Both the position numbers and the translations under genes were made by a program. The notes beneath the pieces were generated by a model, which did not search any database, was not told the origin of the DNA, and saw nothing but the letters and a program-made list of their open reading frames with translations. Positions 34,601-48,430 of a stretch of 64,000 nt of DNA are shown in pieces. The first letter of the stretch is position 1, and each line of letters begins with the position of its first letter. The DNA comes from Scortum barcoo. Its lineage: Eukaryota > Chordata > Actinopteri > Centrarchiformes > Terapontidae. The stretch is taken from the NCBI GenBank assembly GCA_023238725.1, contig CM041535.1:24729978-24793977 (forward strand), written 5' to 3'.

Positions 34601-35965
34601 GTATTCAGCCTTTTTTTCCGTGGCTGCAGCCAGACCTGTTAACCTATAAATGATTAGAGACAGGAAGCTGTGTGAAAAGTGTGAAACCTCTGTACCACCT
34701 CTACAGATGAGCTGTCTTTTGCTGATAATGAAACTGCTGCTACTTGCAGGCAACACTCATAAGAGAGCAGTCGTTGGCAGCGATGTCGCTTTTTAATCAC
34801 TCATGATGCGGCCAATGAGTGGAAGTGCTCAGCAATGATAATGTCACTTTGTGGTCGTCGGGAACACAATCTGGGAGCTGGAGCAACTTTTTAAGGGTGC
34901 TTTATGTCCTAATCCCCAAGGGGGCAACACCAAGGTCAGTACAATGGAGAGCTGCAGCAGCCTGCAGTCCTCTTTGTTCACAGAGGGAAGTGAAAGATTA
35001 TTATTTTTGTTTTTAGTTTTTTTCAGTTTATTATTTTTGTTTTTAGTTTTTTTCACAAAGAGAGATTTCAAGTTGTTCAGGCTATGTGAATGTGTGTGAC
35101 AAGTGTTGCTGCTTTCTTCAGCAGGAAGTGCTTAAGATACTTCAAGTGCTCACATTGTTCGCAAGTGTCCTTGAATCACAGCAAAGGAAATGGAAATGTA
35201 TGTAACAAAAGAATTACTCATGATATAAAGCTGTAAAAACTCACTTATGTAATTGCAACTGTTGCCAAAAAGCTGCCTGCGGAGTGGGAAGCGAGTGTTT
35301 ATTGGTTTAAAGGTCAAACAGAGTGTGCAGCAACTACACTTATTGATCGTGTTATTCCTGTGTCAAATCGATGAGAACTATTCCAGAAAGGAACTGTAAG
35401 GTTTTCCCATCAGCTAGAGATGATTAACACAGTTCAGAAAAATCCTGAACATGGTGAAGCGATGTCTCTCTTTTGTTTCTTTCAACGTGTCAGACTGCTC
35501 AGGTTTCACTGTTGACCCCATTGAGAATTGCTGATCGGTCCCATGGGTGCGCGGCCACCAGGCACACAATAAATCACTATGCAGATCAATAAACATGACA
35601 CATGATTATTAGCTCCAATTGTGTCTACAGACCTACAGAGTGTTAGCTAGATGCTTATTTTTGACTTAATTATGTATAATTTGTCTAATTATACAGAACA
35701 CATATACTTACACAGACAAATGTTTGTGTGCATGACCACAACAGAAAAACACATAAAATCTGAACTAAAACTAAAATAAATCCTGTTCTGCCAGATGAAA
35801 AGACTGGAACTGCACATATATTTTTAAGTGTATCCAAAAATAATAAAGAGAAATGTGTTTGTGAGTGGAGACATATTTATAACTAAGATAATTAGCTGAT
35901 TAATAAAGAAGCTGACTGACAGAAAGTTACTATAACTGTCTATTTTAAGAGTCTATTAAGTTGGT
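31601..35965. other. Intergenic, no gene recognised
   Basis: AT-rich. It holds a GT-rich stretch (32320-32345), a 28-base tandem duplication at about 35000-35055, and TAAT-rich blocks near 33880-34030 that look like possible conserved non-coding DNA. Confidence 0.5.
35000..35055. repeat. 28-base tandem duplication
   Basis: The unit TTATTATTTTTGTTTTTAGT plus a T-rich end, closing in TTTCA, occurs twice back to back with almost no change. This indicates a recent local duplication. Confidence 0.75.
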
Positions 35966-36263
35966 TGGTTGATCCGGCATCTTGATCGTGACTGAAATAT
36001 CTCAACAACTATTTAAAGGATTGCTGTTCAGTTTTGTATTCATGTTCTCCAACGTGAAGTCAAACGTTTCGAATACTTGACTGAAAATATGCAAAACTAA
36101 CAACCTTCCCACCGGCCTCAGTTGTGTGTTGTGTTTGGCACTGATTAGCTGATGTAAGCATGCAAACAGGCGGGAACAAGATGACAAACATCAGCATTTT
36201 AACATCCTGATGTTAGCATTTATCATAAAGCACCGCTGCAGGTTATTGCAGCCTCACAGAGCT
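35966..36263. mobile_element. Teleost MITE-like repeat, diverged copy
   Basis: Characteristic words in order: GATCCGGCATCTTGATCGTG, ACTGAAATATCTCAACAACT, GCAAAACTAACAACCTTCCC, CAAACATCAGCATTTTAACA, GATGTTAGCATTTATCATAA, AAGCACCGCTGCAG and GCAGCCTCACAGAGC. This matches a repeat family common in teleosts, and a second fragment is at 53335-53590. No coding capacity. Confidence 0.6.
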
Positions 36264-38990
36264 TTTTTTTTTTTTTGGCAATAATTTTTTGACAAAGCAA
36301 TAACTGATCAGACTACTGGAGAAAAGTAGAGAAAGAGTTCACCTCACGTGTAGTTGAGATCCAATGGAACAGTTTTGATGTGACACATTGCGACCTCAGG
36401 TTTCTGCCTCTCTTTTTAAATGCGTGTGAAATTCACACATATCCATGAAAAAAAGAACATGCAGAACTGATGTCAGCTTTGCTCTCCCGATGACGAGCTA
36501 GAGTTACAGACATTCATTATTCCCGAAGTGCGCTCGACCTGGCCCTGATTTCATGTGACAATTAATAGAGTCTTAGCACTTCAAAACAGCCACTGTAGCT
36601 CTCCGACAATGGTGTTTTCGAAAGCTGTGAGTGTTTGTTTGATTTTCCATACATAAGAGTTTCCACTGAGAAACCCGAAACTGAATAATCATCAGTGACA
36701 ATGAGACTCAAGCTCTCCACATGTGATGTTGACAGCTAACCCAAAGGGAATATCTCCCAGTCTTTATGCATCATGTGAGAGTTTGAGTGTCTCTCTTTTA
36801 ACCCCTGTCACGTTGCAAAGACGTGTGACAAACGAGGAGTGACCCTGTTTCTCATTAAAGCAGGTCACAGTTTTGAAGATCTTCCCATACTGCGCAGATC
36901 TTCTGTATAGATTTGCGGTGCTGCTGTGTTGGGCCTATGTACAAATATTCCACTGATGGATGGAGAAATCCAACAGCATGATATCACACGATCGTTTTTT
37001 TTTTTTTTGCGCCCACAGCATCCATTTGTCAGATCTTGACTTGAAACAGAACCACCAGAAGAATGATTTCACAATCTGAAAACGAACAGACCATTCTCTC
37101 TACCCCCCCATACCACCACCGCCTACATATTCCCATGAGAGACCAAATTTACACAATGAGCCCATTATCGTCTATTTACTTCTGTCTTCTGCATAAACCC
37201 AGTGGTCAACGCACACAACGCAGCCACACACAGATGTGGGCTTGTGATGCAGGAGGTGGGGGTTTGATGCCGCACTTGCCGGCCTGGAGTTTTATCTCTC
37301 GCACCGTATGATTTACCCCCACGTCTGACCTCTAGCAATGCATGCGGGGGTTGGTATACCCTTGAAAAAGACACATAAATCAGAGAGATGATTTGCATCT
37401 ATCTGAAACACCCTGCGGCGCATTGCAACCAAACAAAACCCACAAAAATCCATTTGCCGTTCTCGATCATCAGCCTCGGAGAGTTTTGGGACACTGTTGT
37501 TTGGCCACCGTCCCGTCCTGTCTGCCTGATTCAGCATGAGTAATATCACTGCTGCACACTGGTGATTTCAAGAGTGGTCCTCTGAGTTGGAGTCCGTCGC
37601 TGAGTCACCATGTAGAGGAGAGTAATTGTAGGTGACAGCGCTACGGGTGACAGCACAGACAGCAACCAACCCATGAATTGATGCTGCTGAAATATGCGGA
37701 GTCATCTCTGTTGTGTCAGCACAGCATCCCTCAGGGCCGGAGCGGCATTAAGCTTGTAATAACTGAGTGGCTCATTCAGACTGCAGGTGCCGGAGATGAA
37801 AGGGACTAAGTAGGCTTTGACTAACCTCACAGGTGAGACAAACCTGAGATACTCTTTTATTAAAAGATTGGCTCTTGCGTTTTCCAAAACCACACCAACC
37901 AGGTGGATTGGAGGCTCCAACCCAACCCCCACCCCCCACGTAGACTACCTGTGTGTTTCTTTAGGCGTGCTCTGCTTGCATGTGAATGTCTATATTTGTG
38001 TACATGCCCTTTAAAGATCTCTGTAATGCAGTTGCTCTAAGCCATCGATTTAACAGCCCGTGACTGTCAGGGACAGAACGATAAAACTGATTGAAGTGCA
38101 CAGTTTACACACACACGGGGAGATTTGCAGTTCAACAGAATGGATGATCAGCCCGATCTGATCTGGTTAGACACACACACCACACACACACACAGTGGAT
38201 GAACATCTGGAGGTGGGGTTGAGAAGGGTGAGGCAGAAACGGATATCAGGATTAAAATCAGAAAAAAAACACACACCCACTCTCACGGTTAATCAAATGT
38301 TTGGCTCATAGAGAGTCAGGAAAGGGTGTTTATCCATGTTTTCACCTCTGTGTAATTCTCTCTCTCTCACACACACACAATCCCACACACATTCACAGTC
38401 AAGATGAACTGTACAGGGTAAATATTTAACCCTTTGTTGTATTGGTGCTATACTGACGCCCAGTTTTGACGCAGTGACTTTGAGAGTAAAACTGTAAGGA
38501 TGTAAGTAAACACAAATTTAACATGCAATGGAAATAAAACTGAAAACAAGGATCAAACTTTGGCTTTAAAAATGTGCAGTGACAGTGCAGGTGTGACAAG
38601 GGGCCTCGTCAGATTTAATACTGAAGCAAACTTTTCCACAGTGAGGTCCAGCTGCACCCTGAAGCGCCCATAATTATTAATAGGCCCATCAGCATTATTG
38701 CTGCAGTATGTTAGTTTTTATGACCACTGTCACTGCAGTCAGCAGCTTCCAGCAGGCACACACACACACACACACACGCTAAGACTTCACACTGCTTCCT
38801 CAAATCAACAGTATCTGAGTGTTTTATGGACATTTTGAGATGATAAGTGGTTTAGAGAAAGCTGCAACGCTTCTGTGCGCAAAAAACCAAACCATTTGGA
38901 TTTTAGATTCTCGTCCTGAAGCCAAACCAAAGTCAGACTGGTCTGTGTGTGCAGGGATCGGGATCAGGATCAGGAGGCTCTGCTGTGTCT
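36264..38990. other. Intergenic upstream of the wscd2 CpG island
   Basis: No gene recognised. It has several CA microsatellites (38171-38193, 38369-38379 and 38758-38777), T runs (36262-36276 and 36995-37009), and a weak tRNA-like segment at 37196-37272 (see findings). Confidence 0.5.
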
Positions 38991-38999
38991 CTTTAAGTA

Positions 39000-39589
39000 C
39001 AGCAGGCAGTGCTGTTGGTCCGTGTGGGAGCGCAGGGCGCACGGTGCGGCGCTGCCTCTCCGCTGCGTCAGGCTGCCTCCCCTCCTCCCCTCACACCGGA
39101 CAGGCGACCGACACGACAGGTCGACCCGCCGCCCCGCCCCACATCACGTCCGCGCTCCGAGCCGAGCCGGTGACTGGAGAGAGAGAGAAACGGAGAAGAG
39201 GAGGAGGAGGAGGAGGAGGGAGGAGGAGGAGGAGGAGGAGGAGGGCTGATGTGGAGCGGAGAGCCTGCAGGGAACAGCAACATCACTCCGTCCTTTTATT
39301 CCGACTCAAGTGCGTAGTGCGTCTGTCTGCGGGGCTGTGGATGACTGAACAGCACCGAGAGACTACGAGAGCTAATGAGATTGATCAGCTGAGGTCAATT
39401 ACCTCCTTATTACAGAAAAAACACGCACAGCCTATCAGAGAGCATGCTGCTGTTCGTGTTTGGCTGAACGCAGCGCGGAGATGGAGCACCGCGCCGGAGG
39501 AGAGGTGACCATCCGCGGCTGACTTTGGTCCTGTGAGCTGCAGCATCAAACCCTCTGAAGCTGGAGCCTCCTCTGGACTCGTGTTGGAG
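39000..39589 (+). other. wscd2: Likely untranslated first exon and CpG island of wscd2
   Basis: A strongly CpG-rich block runs from about 38990 to 39590 and ends in a good donor (TTGGAG|GTAAGT, GT at 39590). The next strong same-strand acceptor before a matching coding exon is at 56133. I infer that this is the promoter and first, non-coding exon of wscd2. It holds a purine tract of GGA repeats (39176-39244). It could instead belong to a separate non-coding transcript. Confidence 0.45.
39176..39244. repeat. Purine tract / (GGA)n in the wscd2 CpG island
   Basis: GAGAGA passing into some 15 GGA-type units, all purine on the plus strand. It lies in the likely 5' UTR or promoter. Confidence 0.9.
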
Positions 39590-40261
39590 GTAAGTGGCTC
39601 CAGAGGTTGCATCTGAACATGATAAAAAAAATCCACAAGGGAAATCTTTAATGTGGCAGCTCAGCATCAGTCCCTGGGTGTATTTGTGCTGTTGGAGAAG
39701 TCTGTGTGTAATCCCTGAAGTGGACCATAAGGAAGAGATCAATTTTTCAGGGTGTTTTAATGCAGTATTTTTTGTTGTTTTGAGTAGCAATAAAGAAGCT
39801 GAAGACTGAACAGTTGCTTTAAGCTTAAAGGCCATATGTGTATCAGACTGAACCTCAGGTGATAAAGATACTTAAAGGAAGTAGAGGTGGTGTCCTAATC
39901 TGGTCTGTCTGTTTCTGCACACCACACAGTAAACATCCTAATTGTATTATTCTGTTTATTTCCAATCAAGAGGTTCATCTCAGTGTGTTCCTGTAATATT
40001 TGCCCCACCTGTGGTGTTTGTCTGCTGCTGTGTGACAGATGTTGAGGTGTCCCTGATCTCTACTCAGCACATCCTCATGCTCACCAGGTGCATGCCACAG
40101 CCTCAGTCATTTCCCCCAAAGTGTGAAGAGCTGGACTTTCGTTAGAGCGCTCCTGCTAATTTTTAACCAGCTGCAAATCAGATGCAAAAAAAAGAAAAGC
40201 TGCAGTTCCTCCTCTCATGTGTTTCTAAAGTTTTAAACAGACAAATTCATGGATTTTTATT

Positions 40262-40285
40262 CCCCCCCCCCCCCCCCCCCCCCCC
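40262..40285. repeat. Homopolymer run C24
   Basis: 24 consecutive C. The length is likely variable, and this is a place where assembly error is common. Confidence 0.95.
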
Positions 40286-43200
40286 AACTCTGGCGTTTGC
40301 AGGCCCTCTCCTCTTTGTTCTCTGGGCTCATGTATTTATTAATGTTGTTGAACAGGAGTTGAGCTGCTCTGCCAGAGAGAGTGTTTGTCTTTTGTTTTTT
40401 TCTTTTTGGGCGACTGTTTGTATAATCGTTTCTGTCATTTTTAAGCCCAAAAAGAAAAAAAAAAGAAGTGTTCTCTGGTTCCAGCCTTTCAAATCTGAGC
40501 ATTTGCTGCTTTTCTCTGTCTTGTATCGCTGTAAATTGAATATCTTCTTGATTCAGGCTGTTGTTCGAACAAAACAAGACATTTGAAGGTGTCAACACAG
40601 TCTCAGGGGATCTGTGAAGAGACATTTCATGGAAAGAAATCAGCTAATCAATAGAATAACATGCAGATTCATCGCTAATGAAAATAATCATCACGCTATT
40701 TATCCCCAGCTGTGGAAGCCTATGAGAGAATTTGTAATGATTTAATGCAATTATGCAAACTCAGCATCCTCCTTCCTCCCCTCCTCACTGTTTGTGATGA
40801 CCTGGGTGTACTGTAGATCACTGTATCGAACTGGCAGCTCAGTGTGAAGTGTCCAAGTGGAAGGAGTAGAAGAACATAATGGTTGTTAAGATTGATCACA
40901 ATGCTGTTAAGATCAATTGACAAACAGCACTAATTGCTGCAATTTCAGCACTCGATGTGACAGTGAATCAAAAAGCAGAGAGAGCATGACAGGCCTCTTG
41001 TTATGGCAGCAGGAGCACTCGGTTCATAGCTCCCGAATCTAGAGCAGGCGGTGCTGATCAATACCATGAACGTCACTGCGAAATAAAAATGAGAGCTCCC
41101 CTTCCTCTTGGTCCTAATTGAATGGGAGTTTTCTGTCACAATATTTGGTTTCCGCTGCACGTGGCGTGGCGAAATCCTCGGAGAGCAGAGTCACACAGGT
41201 TTCACTGTTGGGAGATCTGTCGCGGCGACTGAAATTCATATTTGTGCACTTGAGGTTGAGAGGGTGCTGTTGATTAAGCGAACAATCAGGGTCAAAGTCG
41301 AAGCACTTTGTATCGACAGGGGCCCCGCTGGACTTTAAGTGGGGCCCCTTAGCTTTTAGGATTGCAACACAAGGGTTGAATCCCGAGAGATGCCGGTGTT
41401 CTTTCCTCAAAGTGTTTTTTGTAATTTCAGTGATGGATTTCAGAGGAGCTTTTCCGCACACAGGCTTGGCTGCGGCTGCAGAGGAGAACTTGAAAGTGGC
41501 TCAGATATGAAGTCCTCTGTGTGGCGACGGGGTGGCCGGCAGCAGAGTGAGAAGGCTTTGAATTCCTCTAGAGCTTATCTCTTCATCCTCTTGGCGACCT
41601 CTCAGGGACGTGCCATGGATCATGTCCAGTGGCCGCGGGCTTTGAAGATTGCCCGAGGAACTGTCAGGAATTACATTTTGCACGCCCGTGCTAGCCATTA
41701 CAGTGAAATGACAGTGGCGCAGTGCGAGCTGCATGTAGGTTGAGTGGTGTGCTCGAGCCCGATATATCACCGATCAATCAAGAAAGGATGTCAAGATCCT
41801 CATTAGAGCTTCTACAGAAATAGCTTGGCGTTAAATACTCTGCCATCTTTGCCAAAGACATGCTGAGAGTTTCAGACTGTTTATAGTGTCTGACGTTTAG
41901 GAGCAGAATAGTTTCGGTGTCTTCAAGTTCTATTTATATTTGTGTAAATCCGAAACACGAGGGGTAAGCTTTCATTTGTTATGTTTTGTAGTAGCTTATT
42001 TTTCCTTTTCCTTCGAAAGAAAAGATGATTTTAGTGAGAGGATCATCTTTAAAACTGTGTTCCGGTTACACAGATCCAAGGACTGGGTCAGCCTCGCTGC
42101 ATGCACATTGCTGCCAGATTTTCAGCTCTTAGGAGGATTATTCACAACACCGGACCTCTTCCGTAAGACGTATCCAGATAATCGCTGCCTAGACAGGTGG
42201 CAAGGAAATACTGTGTGGAAGACTTCAGACTGTGGGTTTTGTTGATAGATGTTAATTGTAGATTTGCTTTATTTCGGGTCTGTTACGAGACTTAAACTAA
42301 GAAACAGCCAGTAACTTTGAAAATAAAATGTAGACAACACAGCCAACAAAATATACTGTATTAGTCCATCTACTCTATAAACTTAATGTTTGTGCGGTAT
42401 GTAAAGACAGTTATAATGCTGTTCACAAGCATCTAGCAGTGACTGAAGAAAAGCTAAATAGCCAATTATATTTTGGACCTGCTGTTCAGGCTTTTCTCTT
42501 AGACAGAGACAGGCCCCCTGCTGAGGCCATGGATATATTTTAAGCCAACCAAGGCTAATACGAGTTGAGAGATTGTGTGTGTGTGTTTATGTGTGTGTTA
42601 GAGTCAAGGCTTGCATCTTCTGACATGGTGGGATGCAAATGCAAGGCCATCTCGGGTGTGTTTCCCTTGGAGATGAGGAAACTAAAACTACTTGTCATTA
42701 GATAACATCATTATTATATATTATTACTTATGTACAACATAATTACTGCAATCGAACTGCAGCATGATTATTTTTCAACCTATGTTATTTATTTTAATAT
42801 CGCTGTAGAACTACTACTACTTCTCCAATTATGGCTAATCACAACATTTGAGACAACATTGAGAAGACGAAAGAAGATGAGGAGCAGAAGATAAGGAGGA
42901 AACTGCAAATATAAACGGCACATCCTCTGCGGCCCACGGCCGACCTTGAGGCGGTGCCAGTCGCCGAGATTAGCACATCACCACTGTAATGGCTCACCTC
43001 GAGCAGCAGACCCCCTTGTCCTCTCTCTAACTTGATCCCCGCCTCATAAAAAGGCCTTTTGTTGGAGTGAAAGTGCTGGGCTCTGTTTTCTGAACCTGCT
43101 GCACCAACAGAGCTCCAACCTGGCAACAGCCGAGCCTTTAAATAGAGACATTTATTTTACCAACCCCACTTTTAGGAAACTGGAGGACAAACTGGTCTGA

Positions 43201-46200
43201 GTGCTGCCTGTGTGTTAGTCTGAGAGGAATTTATCTTTGGGTCACGCTGGTTCTTAAACTAAAGTACCATTCATACTCCTAAATGAGTTCCCACATTTAC
43301 ATAATTTATATCCTAATGGTAGCAAACATAGAAAGAAGCTCCTTTTAGCTCTATTAGGTCGATAAAGTAGATATTATATGCATATTAGCGTGCAGCCTTG
43401 TGGTGTTTTCTCAGCTTTCAGAACATCACTTCAAACAGTGTTAGTCGCTCTGTGAAAACACATCTGTCCGCACCCAGACTGTGCTGTGAAGAATTAGATA
43501 GGCTTTTTCTTTAAAGAGGATGTCAAGAGATTTTGATAAGCCCTGTCCTAACAATACTGCAACACAGCAGCAGGAGCCCCCATGTGATGAAGAATCAGAG
43601 GGAGGGGAGTCCTCTCTATGCGCGTGCAGTCGGTGTCAGCAGCGGCGTCAGATCTCATTTTGGCGTGCCGGGCCCTAATTGGGCTCTCACGCATAGGAGA
43701 GAAATTTGTCAGGTCGCTGTGAAATGAACTAGTTGGCCAAATCAAGATGTGGATCCCTCTGTTCCTCCTCCCTCTATTGCTGTGATTATCACAGAACAAC
43801 AGCATAAACAGACAAACTATTTTTTTTGCTTATTTCCTGTTGGGAATATGTCATTACGGGGTAAATAGTTCTCAAATTCTCATGATAGTTTTGTGCTCCA
43901 TAATTACGTCTGCTGGGATTTCATCTGAAAGATGAGCACCAGTAACCAAGCCTTGTCTATTTATATACGCTTAAAGTAAGGGCTTATTATTCCTACACCC
44001 AGCTTTACATGTTGTTCCATTAATTTCCAGCAGCCAGCAGGATGAGCGCCTAAGTCTATCCCTTTATCAGCTAGTTTTCTGAGTCAGGCGGTAAGCAGAG
44101 CGCACACATGGGCTCCTCCGACGCGCTAATGTTCCCCATCTGTCAGTGGAGCTGCCCAGGTTGGCCGTGATGTTGGGAACTATCACATGCAGTAAATGAA
44201 GCACGCCTGGTCAGCCACGAGCCCTCCGCCACGCCTTGTCAGCCCTAATCACCTCCGCTCCCTCTCGGTGACGGTGCAGATGTCTCTCCCAGGTTGCTCC
44301 AGGGCGGGATGACTCAGCTCGTGCTCCTGCTCAGCGCTTCACTGACTCCCGGTCCGGCCCTCTCCTCAGTCAGCCGCGGCGACCTAAACACGGTCTGGCT
44401 GAACCGTTGAGGCCAAAACACAGGCTGCATTATTTGCTGTGCTTTGCTGTGTGTGTCTTAAATGGAGTGGGCGTCACAAGCCTTTTTATTTTTGTTAGAT
44501 GTCCATCAGATGGAGGCTGAAGCACCCCTCCATTATACTCCTTCAGGCGTTTCATGGAATTGTTCGATAATATTTCACCACAGTGAAAACACAGAGAGGC
44601 TGATGTGGATCTGGAGCAGAAGCTTGACATGCCAGCCATTTATTTATTACTTGCTATTTATTTCTGCCTTTCGGTCAGTTCACCCAATTTAAAAATTAGT
44701 TTTTTCACTCTACCACTGTGATCTATCCATGGAGTTTCAGTTTTATCTGCTGAGGTATTTTCCCCTGACATTTTTGCCTTGACTCTGGTATAATTGAGGT
44801 GTAGGGAATTTTGTTTGTGGTGCTCATGACCTCGAAAAAAAATCAGCAGCAACATGTCTTTTCATAATTAATGTCCCAGTTACTCCGGAAAATCCACAGA
44901 GCTCACTTAGAAACGTTTTCTTTAGAGCAGCTTGACACAGAAGAAAGACTCCCTTTGACTTTCAGAGGCAGGAATTTAAAACCTGGGCACATAAAACTAA
45001 AACTATCTGCAGGCAAGATGCCACCAGAGGGAGGTGAGAAAACATGGGTGGACTGACACATCCACCTCAGACTGTGTGCAAGTATTCTGAAAATAATCGA
45101 GCGCCTCGCTGTCACCTCGCCACATTATTCCAGAGATTTCTGTTTCTGTATCTCACACACGCACAGCCCTATGCTTTCTTTCATTGCTTTGGAGATGTTG
45201 TCCATGTTGCATCAGAACAACAGTGAAATGCTGCTGCATGCTCGTCATATTTTATTCATCTTAGGAGCGGCTGCAGCACTGAGGCTCGCTCCTTCCTGCG
45301 AGCCCGACGCAAGCAGCTGTCAGAAAGCCTGAATCCCCAGATACTTTGCCTATTTCTACTTCTACACACACACACACACTCGTACATGTAGGCACGTTCA
45401 ATTGCACACTAAAATGCTCCCCTGTGATTGCGTATACATGTAACTTTTCCATCATTGCAGAAATGACCTTTTTCTCAATTTCCTTGTGATTTTAGGTCTA
45501 TGTGGTAACCGGTGGTAACAGTTTTAACACTGTGTGGTCAGATTCTGGAAAACAGTACTTTCACAGAAGAAGTAGTACAGAACAGAGTTTCCTTTTTCAA
45601 GCCAGTACACAGTACAGTGTTCACACTGTCTGCTGATGCTAGGTTTTGTCCTTGACACATTGTGTTAAAAAACAGGAAAAAGAAGGAAATAACAAAAGTA
45701 TAAGTGGATCTAGTTAAAATATAAAATGAATGCAATGAAATTTTATTTGATTAAAAGATAAAATGGCATACAATTACCTTCTCGTAGATAGATATATAGA
45801 TTCAAACAAATGGTACATGGTATAACAAGTATACAAGTATAACCTGTACTCTGTTGTAAACTCACACTTAGACATCAATAAATCACACGCTAAACAAACA
45901 AAAAAAACAGGCAATACCACAACCTCCATAACAGACTTTATGTTTACTTGCATTACTTCATAATGCAGATACTAATAATACTAATACTTCATACAGAAGT
46001 TCATCTTAAGTTGCAAGTGGAGCAGGAAAGACTTGTTCATTTAAATTGTCATGCAGTTGTCATTTCATATCGAGCTGACTGTGTCCAACAATGAGGACAT
46101 AATAACAACAACAACAACAACAACAGCTGACTAAAAATAGGATGCATGAGCAACAAGGCCTCTAATGATGTTCACATTTAATTGGACAGGATACGCTGAC

Positions 46201-47363
46201 AGCAGGCCTCTGGTGCTGCTCGACCTTTACAGGCAGATTTGCGTGATGCTGATGAGGCCCATGGTTCAGTACACATTTTGCAAGGCATGCTTACAGAGCA
46301 CCCTACCAAGCACACACACACACATACACACACACACTACATGTTCCTCAGATGAATGCATCCAGACCACTGCACCCAGCTCGCCGCCCCGTGTGATTGC
46401 GCACATCGAACAGCTCATCAGAAATGGCTAAATAGCTTGTGTATGAAAACACTGACCCGAGCTGCCTGTTCTCATGCTATCCTCCAGTCTCTTTACAAAA
46501 GGGAAAAAAAATTTCTCATTAGTTTCTCTTAGTATTAATTTCCCAAACAGACTCAGAGCAACTGCAGAGGCATGCTCTTCAGATACTTTAGATTCTGCTG
46601 TGGGTATATGTGTAGGTGGGGAAAGCAATATAGTCTGCATATTAATAGAGAGAGAATGTTTTTCTAGTGGTGACAAGATTTGTTTCACGACTCAAAACAC
46701 ATGCTTTGGCTGCGTTATAGTATGTTGAAAAAACTGTTTTTATGGTTGATTTTGCCTCATATAACTGTCAACTATCATTGTAGTCTGGTGAGAAAAACAA
46801 GCTCAAAATGCTTGTTATTAAACCAATACCAATACAATACCAGACCAAAAAAGGTGGATTTATTCTGTATTCAAATCAGCAAATCATCTCTTTAGGACCA
46901 TTAAAAGTATTTAAAAATACATTTTTAACATACACTCAAACATTCGAGTTGATGCATCTCATTATCTTTTTGTTCTCGCTGAAAATAAGAAAAAACTCGA
47001 CTGTTTTACTGGATACCTGCTGTTAACTGTGCCTCACGCTGAGACAGCAACCTGCAGTTTTTAGGATCCTCGTGTTGTCTGAAGTGCTCCCCAGCATGTG
47101 GTGCTGTGGGCAGGATCACCCCTTTTGCTCCAGACAACATCTTTAGTAGCCCCTCTAATCCTCTCTGCTCCCAGCTTTGAACGTCGCAGGCTTATCCAGG
47201 CCTCAAGGACGTGCGCTGGTCAAAATCTTAAATGTTAAATTTTGTTGGCTGTGAGCTGGAAAACACAAGCGGATCAACAAGGGAAGAAAGAAGTGCAATG
47301 ATTTTTCTAGTCGGCTGCGTAGGAATAGCCTGTGAGACAATGCTGGTTATACTAAAATGGAAA

Positions 47364-47413
47364 ATCACGCTTCCCCTTTGCTTAAGAGGACTTGAGCAAA
47401 GGGGAAGCGTGAT
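47364..47413. repeat. Near-perfect 50-base hairpin
   Basis: The arm ATCACGCTTCCCCTTTGCT (47364-47382) is exactly inverted at 47395-47413. One G-T wobble and three more pairs close the stem to a 4-base AGGA loop. This gives 23 pairs in all. Confidence 0.9.
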
Positions 47414-48343
47414 CTTGTCAATACTGATCACTTCAAATGCACCCAGCCTCAACCTCATCCCATTTTACCCCGACTGTCTTCACAGCATCTGAAGAACACA
47501 TTTACTGTAATGTCTGCTGCCTCTGGCCAAGTAATTTCAGACTGAGCTGTAATTCATTATATATCTTTTAAAACGTGTAAAAAAACAAAACAAAACAAAA
47601 ACTCTTCATGTCTCTCGTGGCAGGAGGTCAGAGTGAGGGGTTAGCCGCAGAACAACAGTGCTGGAGGGTTGGGCTTCTTGCTTAAGGACACTTCAGCGGA
47701 GTGGGTGCTCAATGACACAGGAGCTTTAATGTGTGTCCCACAGAAGAGGCTCTGTCTCCTCTCTTGCCGCGCCGACGAGCACTCGGCTATTTTTCTGCTC
47801 TCGCTCTGTCCAACGGAGCAGAAGGAGCTGTGTGATACAGGAGACAGTGGTGTCAGCATCTTCCTCTACATCATTATTATACCTCTGTAGGATACTGCTG
47901 CATTCATTTTGCTCATTTTGGGCCGAAAAAATCACAATAAAGAGAATGAATATCTGCTTTAATCTACACTTTATCTCTAAAAACCTGTTGTACATTACCT
48001 GCCCAGCACCAAATTGCAGAAAAACAAGGATAACAATAATCTGGTGAACATGCTGCAGCATTTAGCAGCTAAAGAGCCACATATTTCCATCCAGAGCTGG
48101 TGGAGGCCAAAGAGAGTGAATATTTTGGACGCAGATTTACTAGCCGTCCAGAAACGCGACTCCTGATGAATGATAATGTTGTTCCATATCAGTCAGATGT
48201 GTAAATAAGCAGCTTTTTGGCCTTATCGGCTTAAAAAGTGCTAACCCTTTCCACTGACCTCAGATGCAGTTTTCAAAGACCATTTCAACGCTGCTGTTCT
48301 TCAGAGGATGCAGTGAGGTGATCGACTTCCCCTCTGTGCTTCA

Positions 48344-48430
48344 ACCACAGAGCTGCAGTCAGCAGGTGGTTAGTTTAGCTTAGCATAAAGAACAGTGGCA
48401 TGTGAAAACAGCTAACTTGAAATACCCCCT
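48344..48430. mobile_element. hAT-like teleost MITE, internal fragment
   Basis: CAGCAGGTGGTTAGTTTAGC, then TTAGCATAAAGAACAGTGGC and AAACAGCTAACTTG, corresponds to the centre of the family also present at 17481 and 54250. Confidence 0.5.

Noticed and set aside
38819..39508. 229-codon plus-strand open frame over the CpG island
   Set aside because: Its length comes from GC-rich sequence and the GGA tract, giving long Gly/Arg runs. No domain is seen. Better explained as promoter and 5' UTR.
47228..47492. Overlapping frames on both strands sharing a similar peptide
   Set aside because: The similarity is produced by the hairpin at 47364-47413 read in both directions, not by a real protein.
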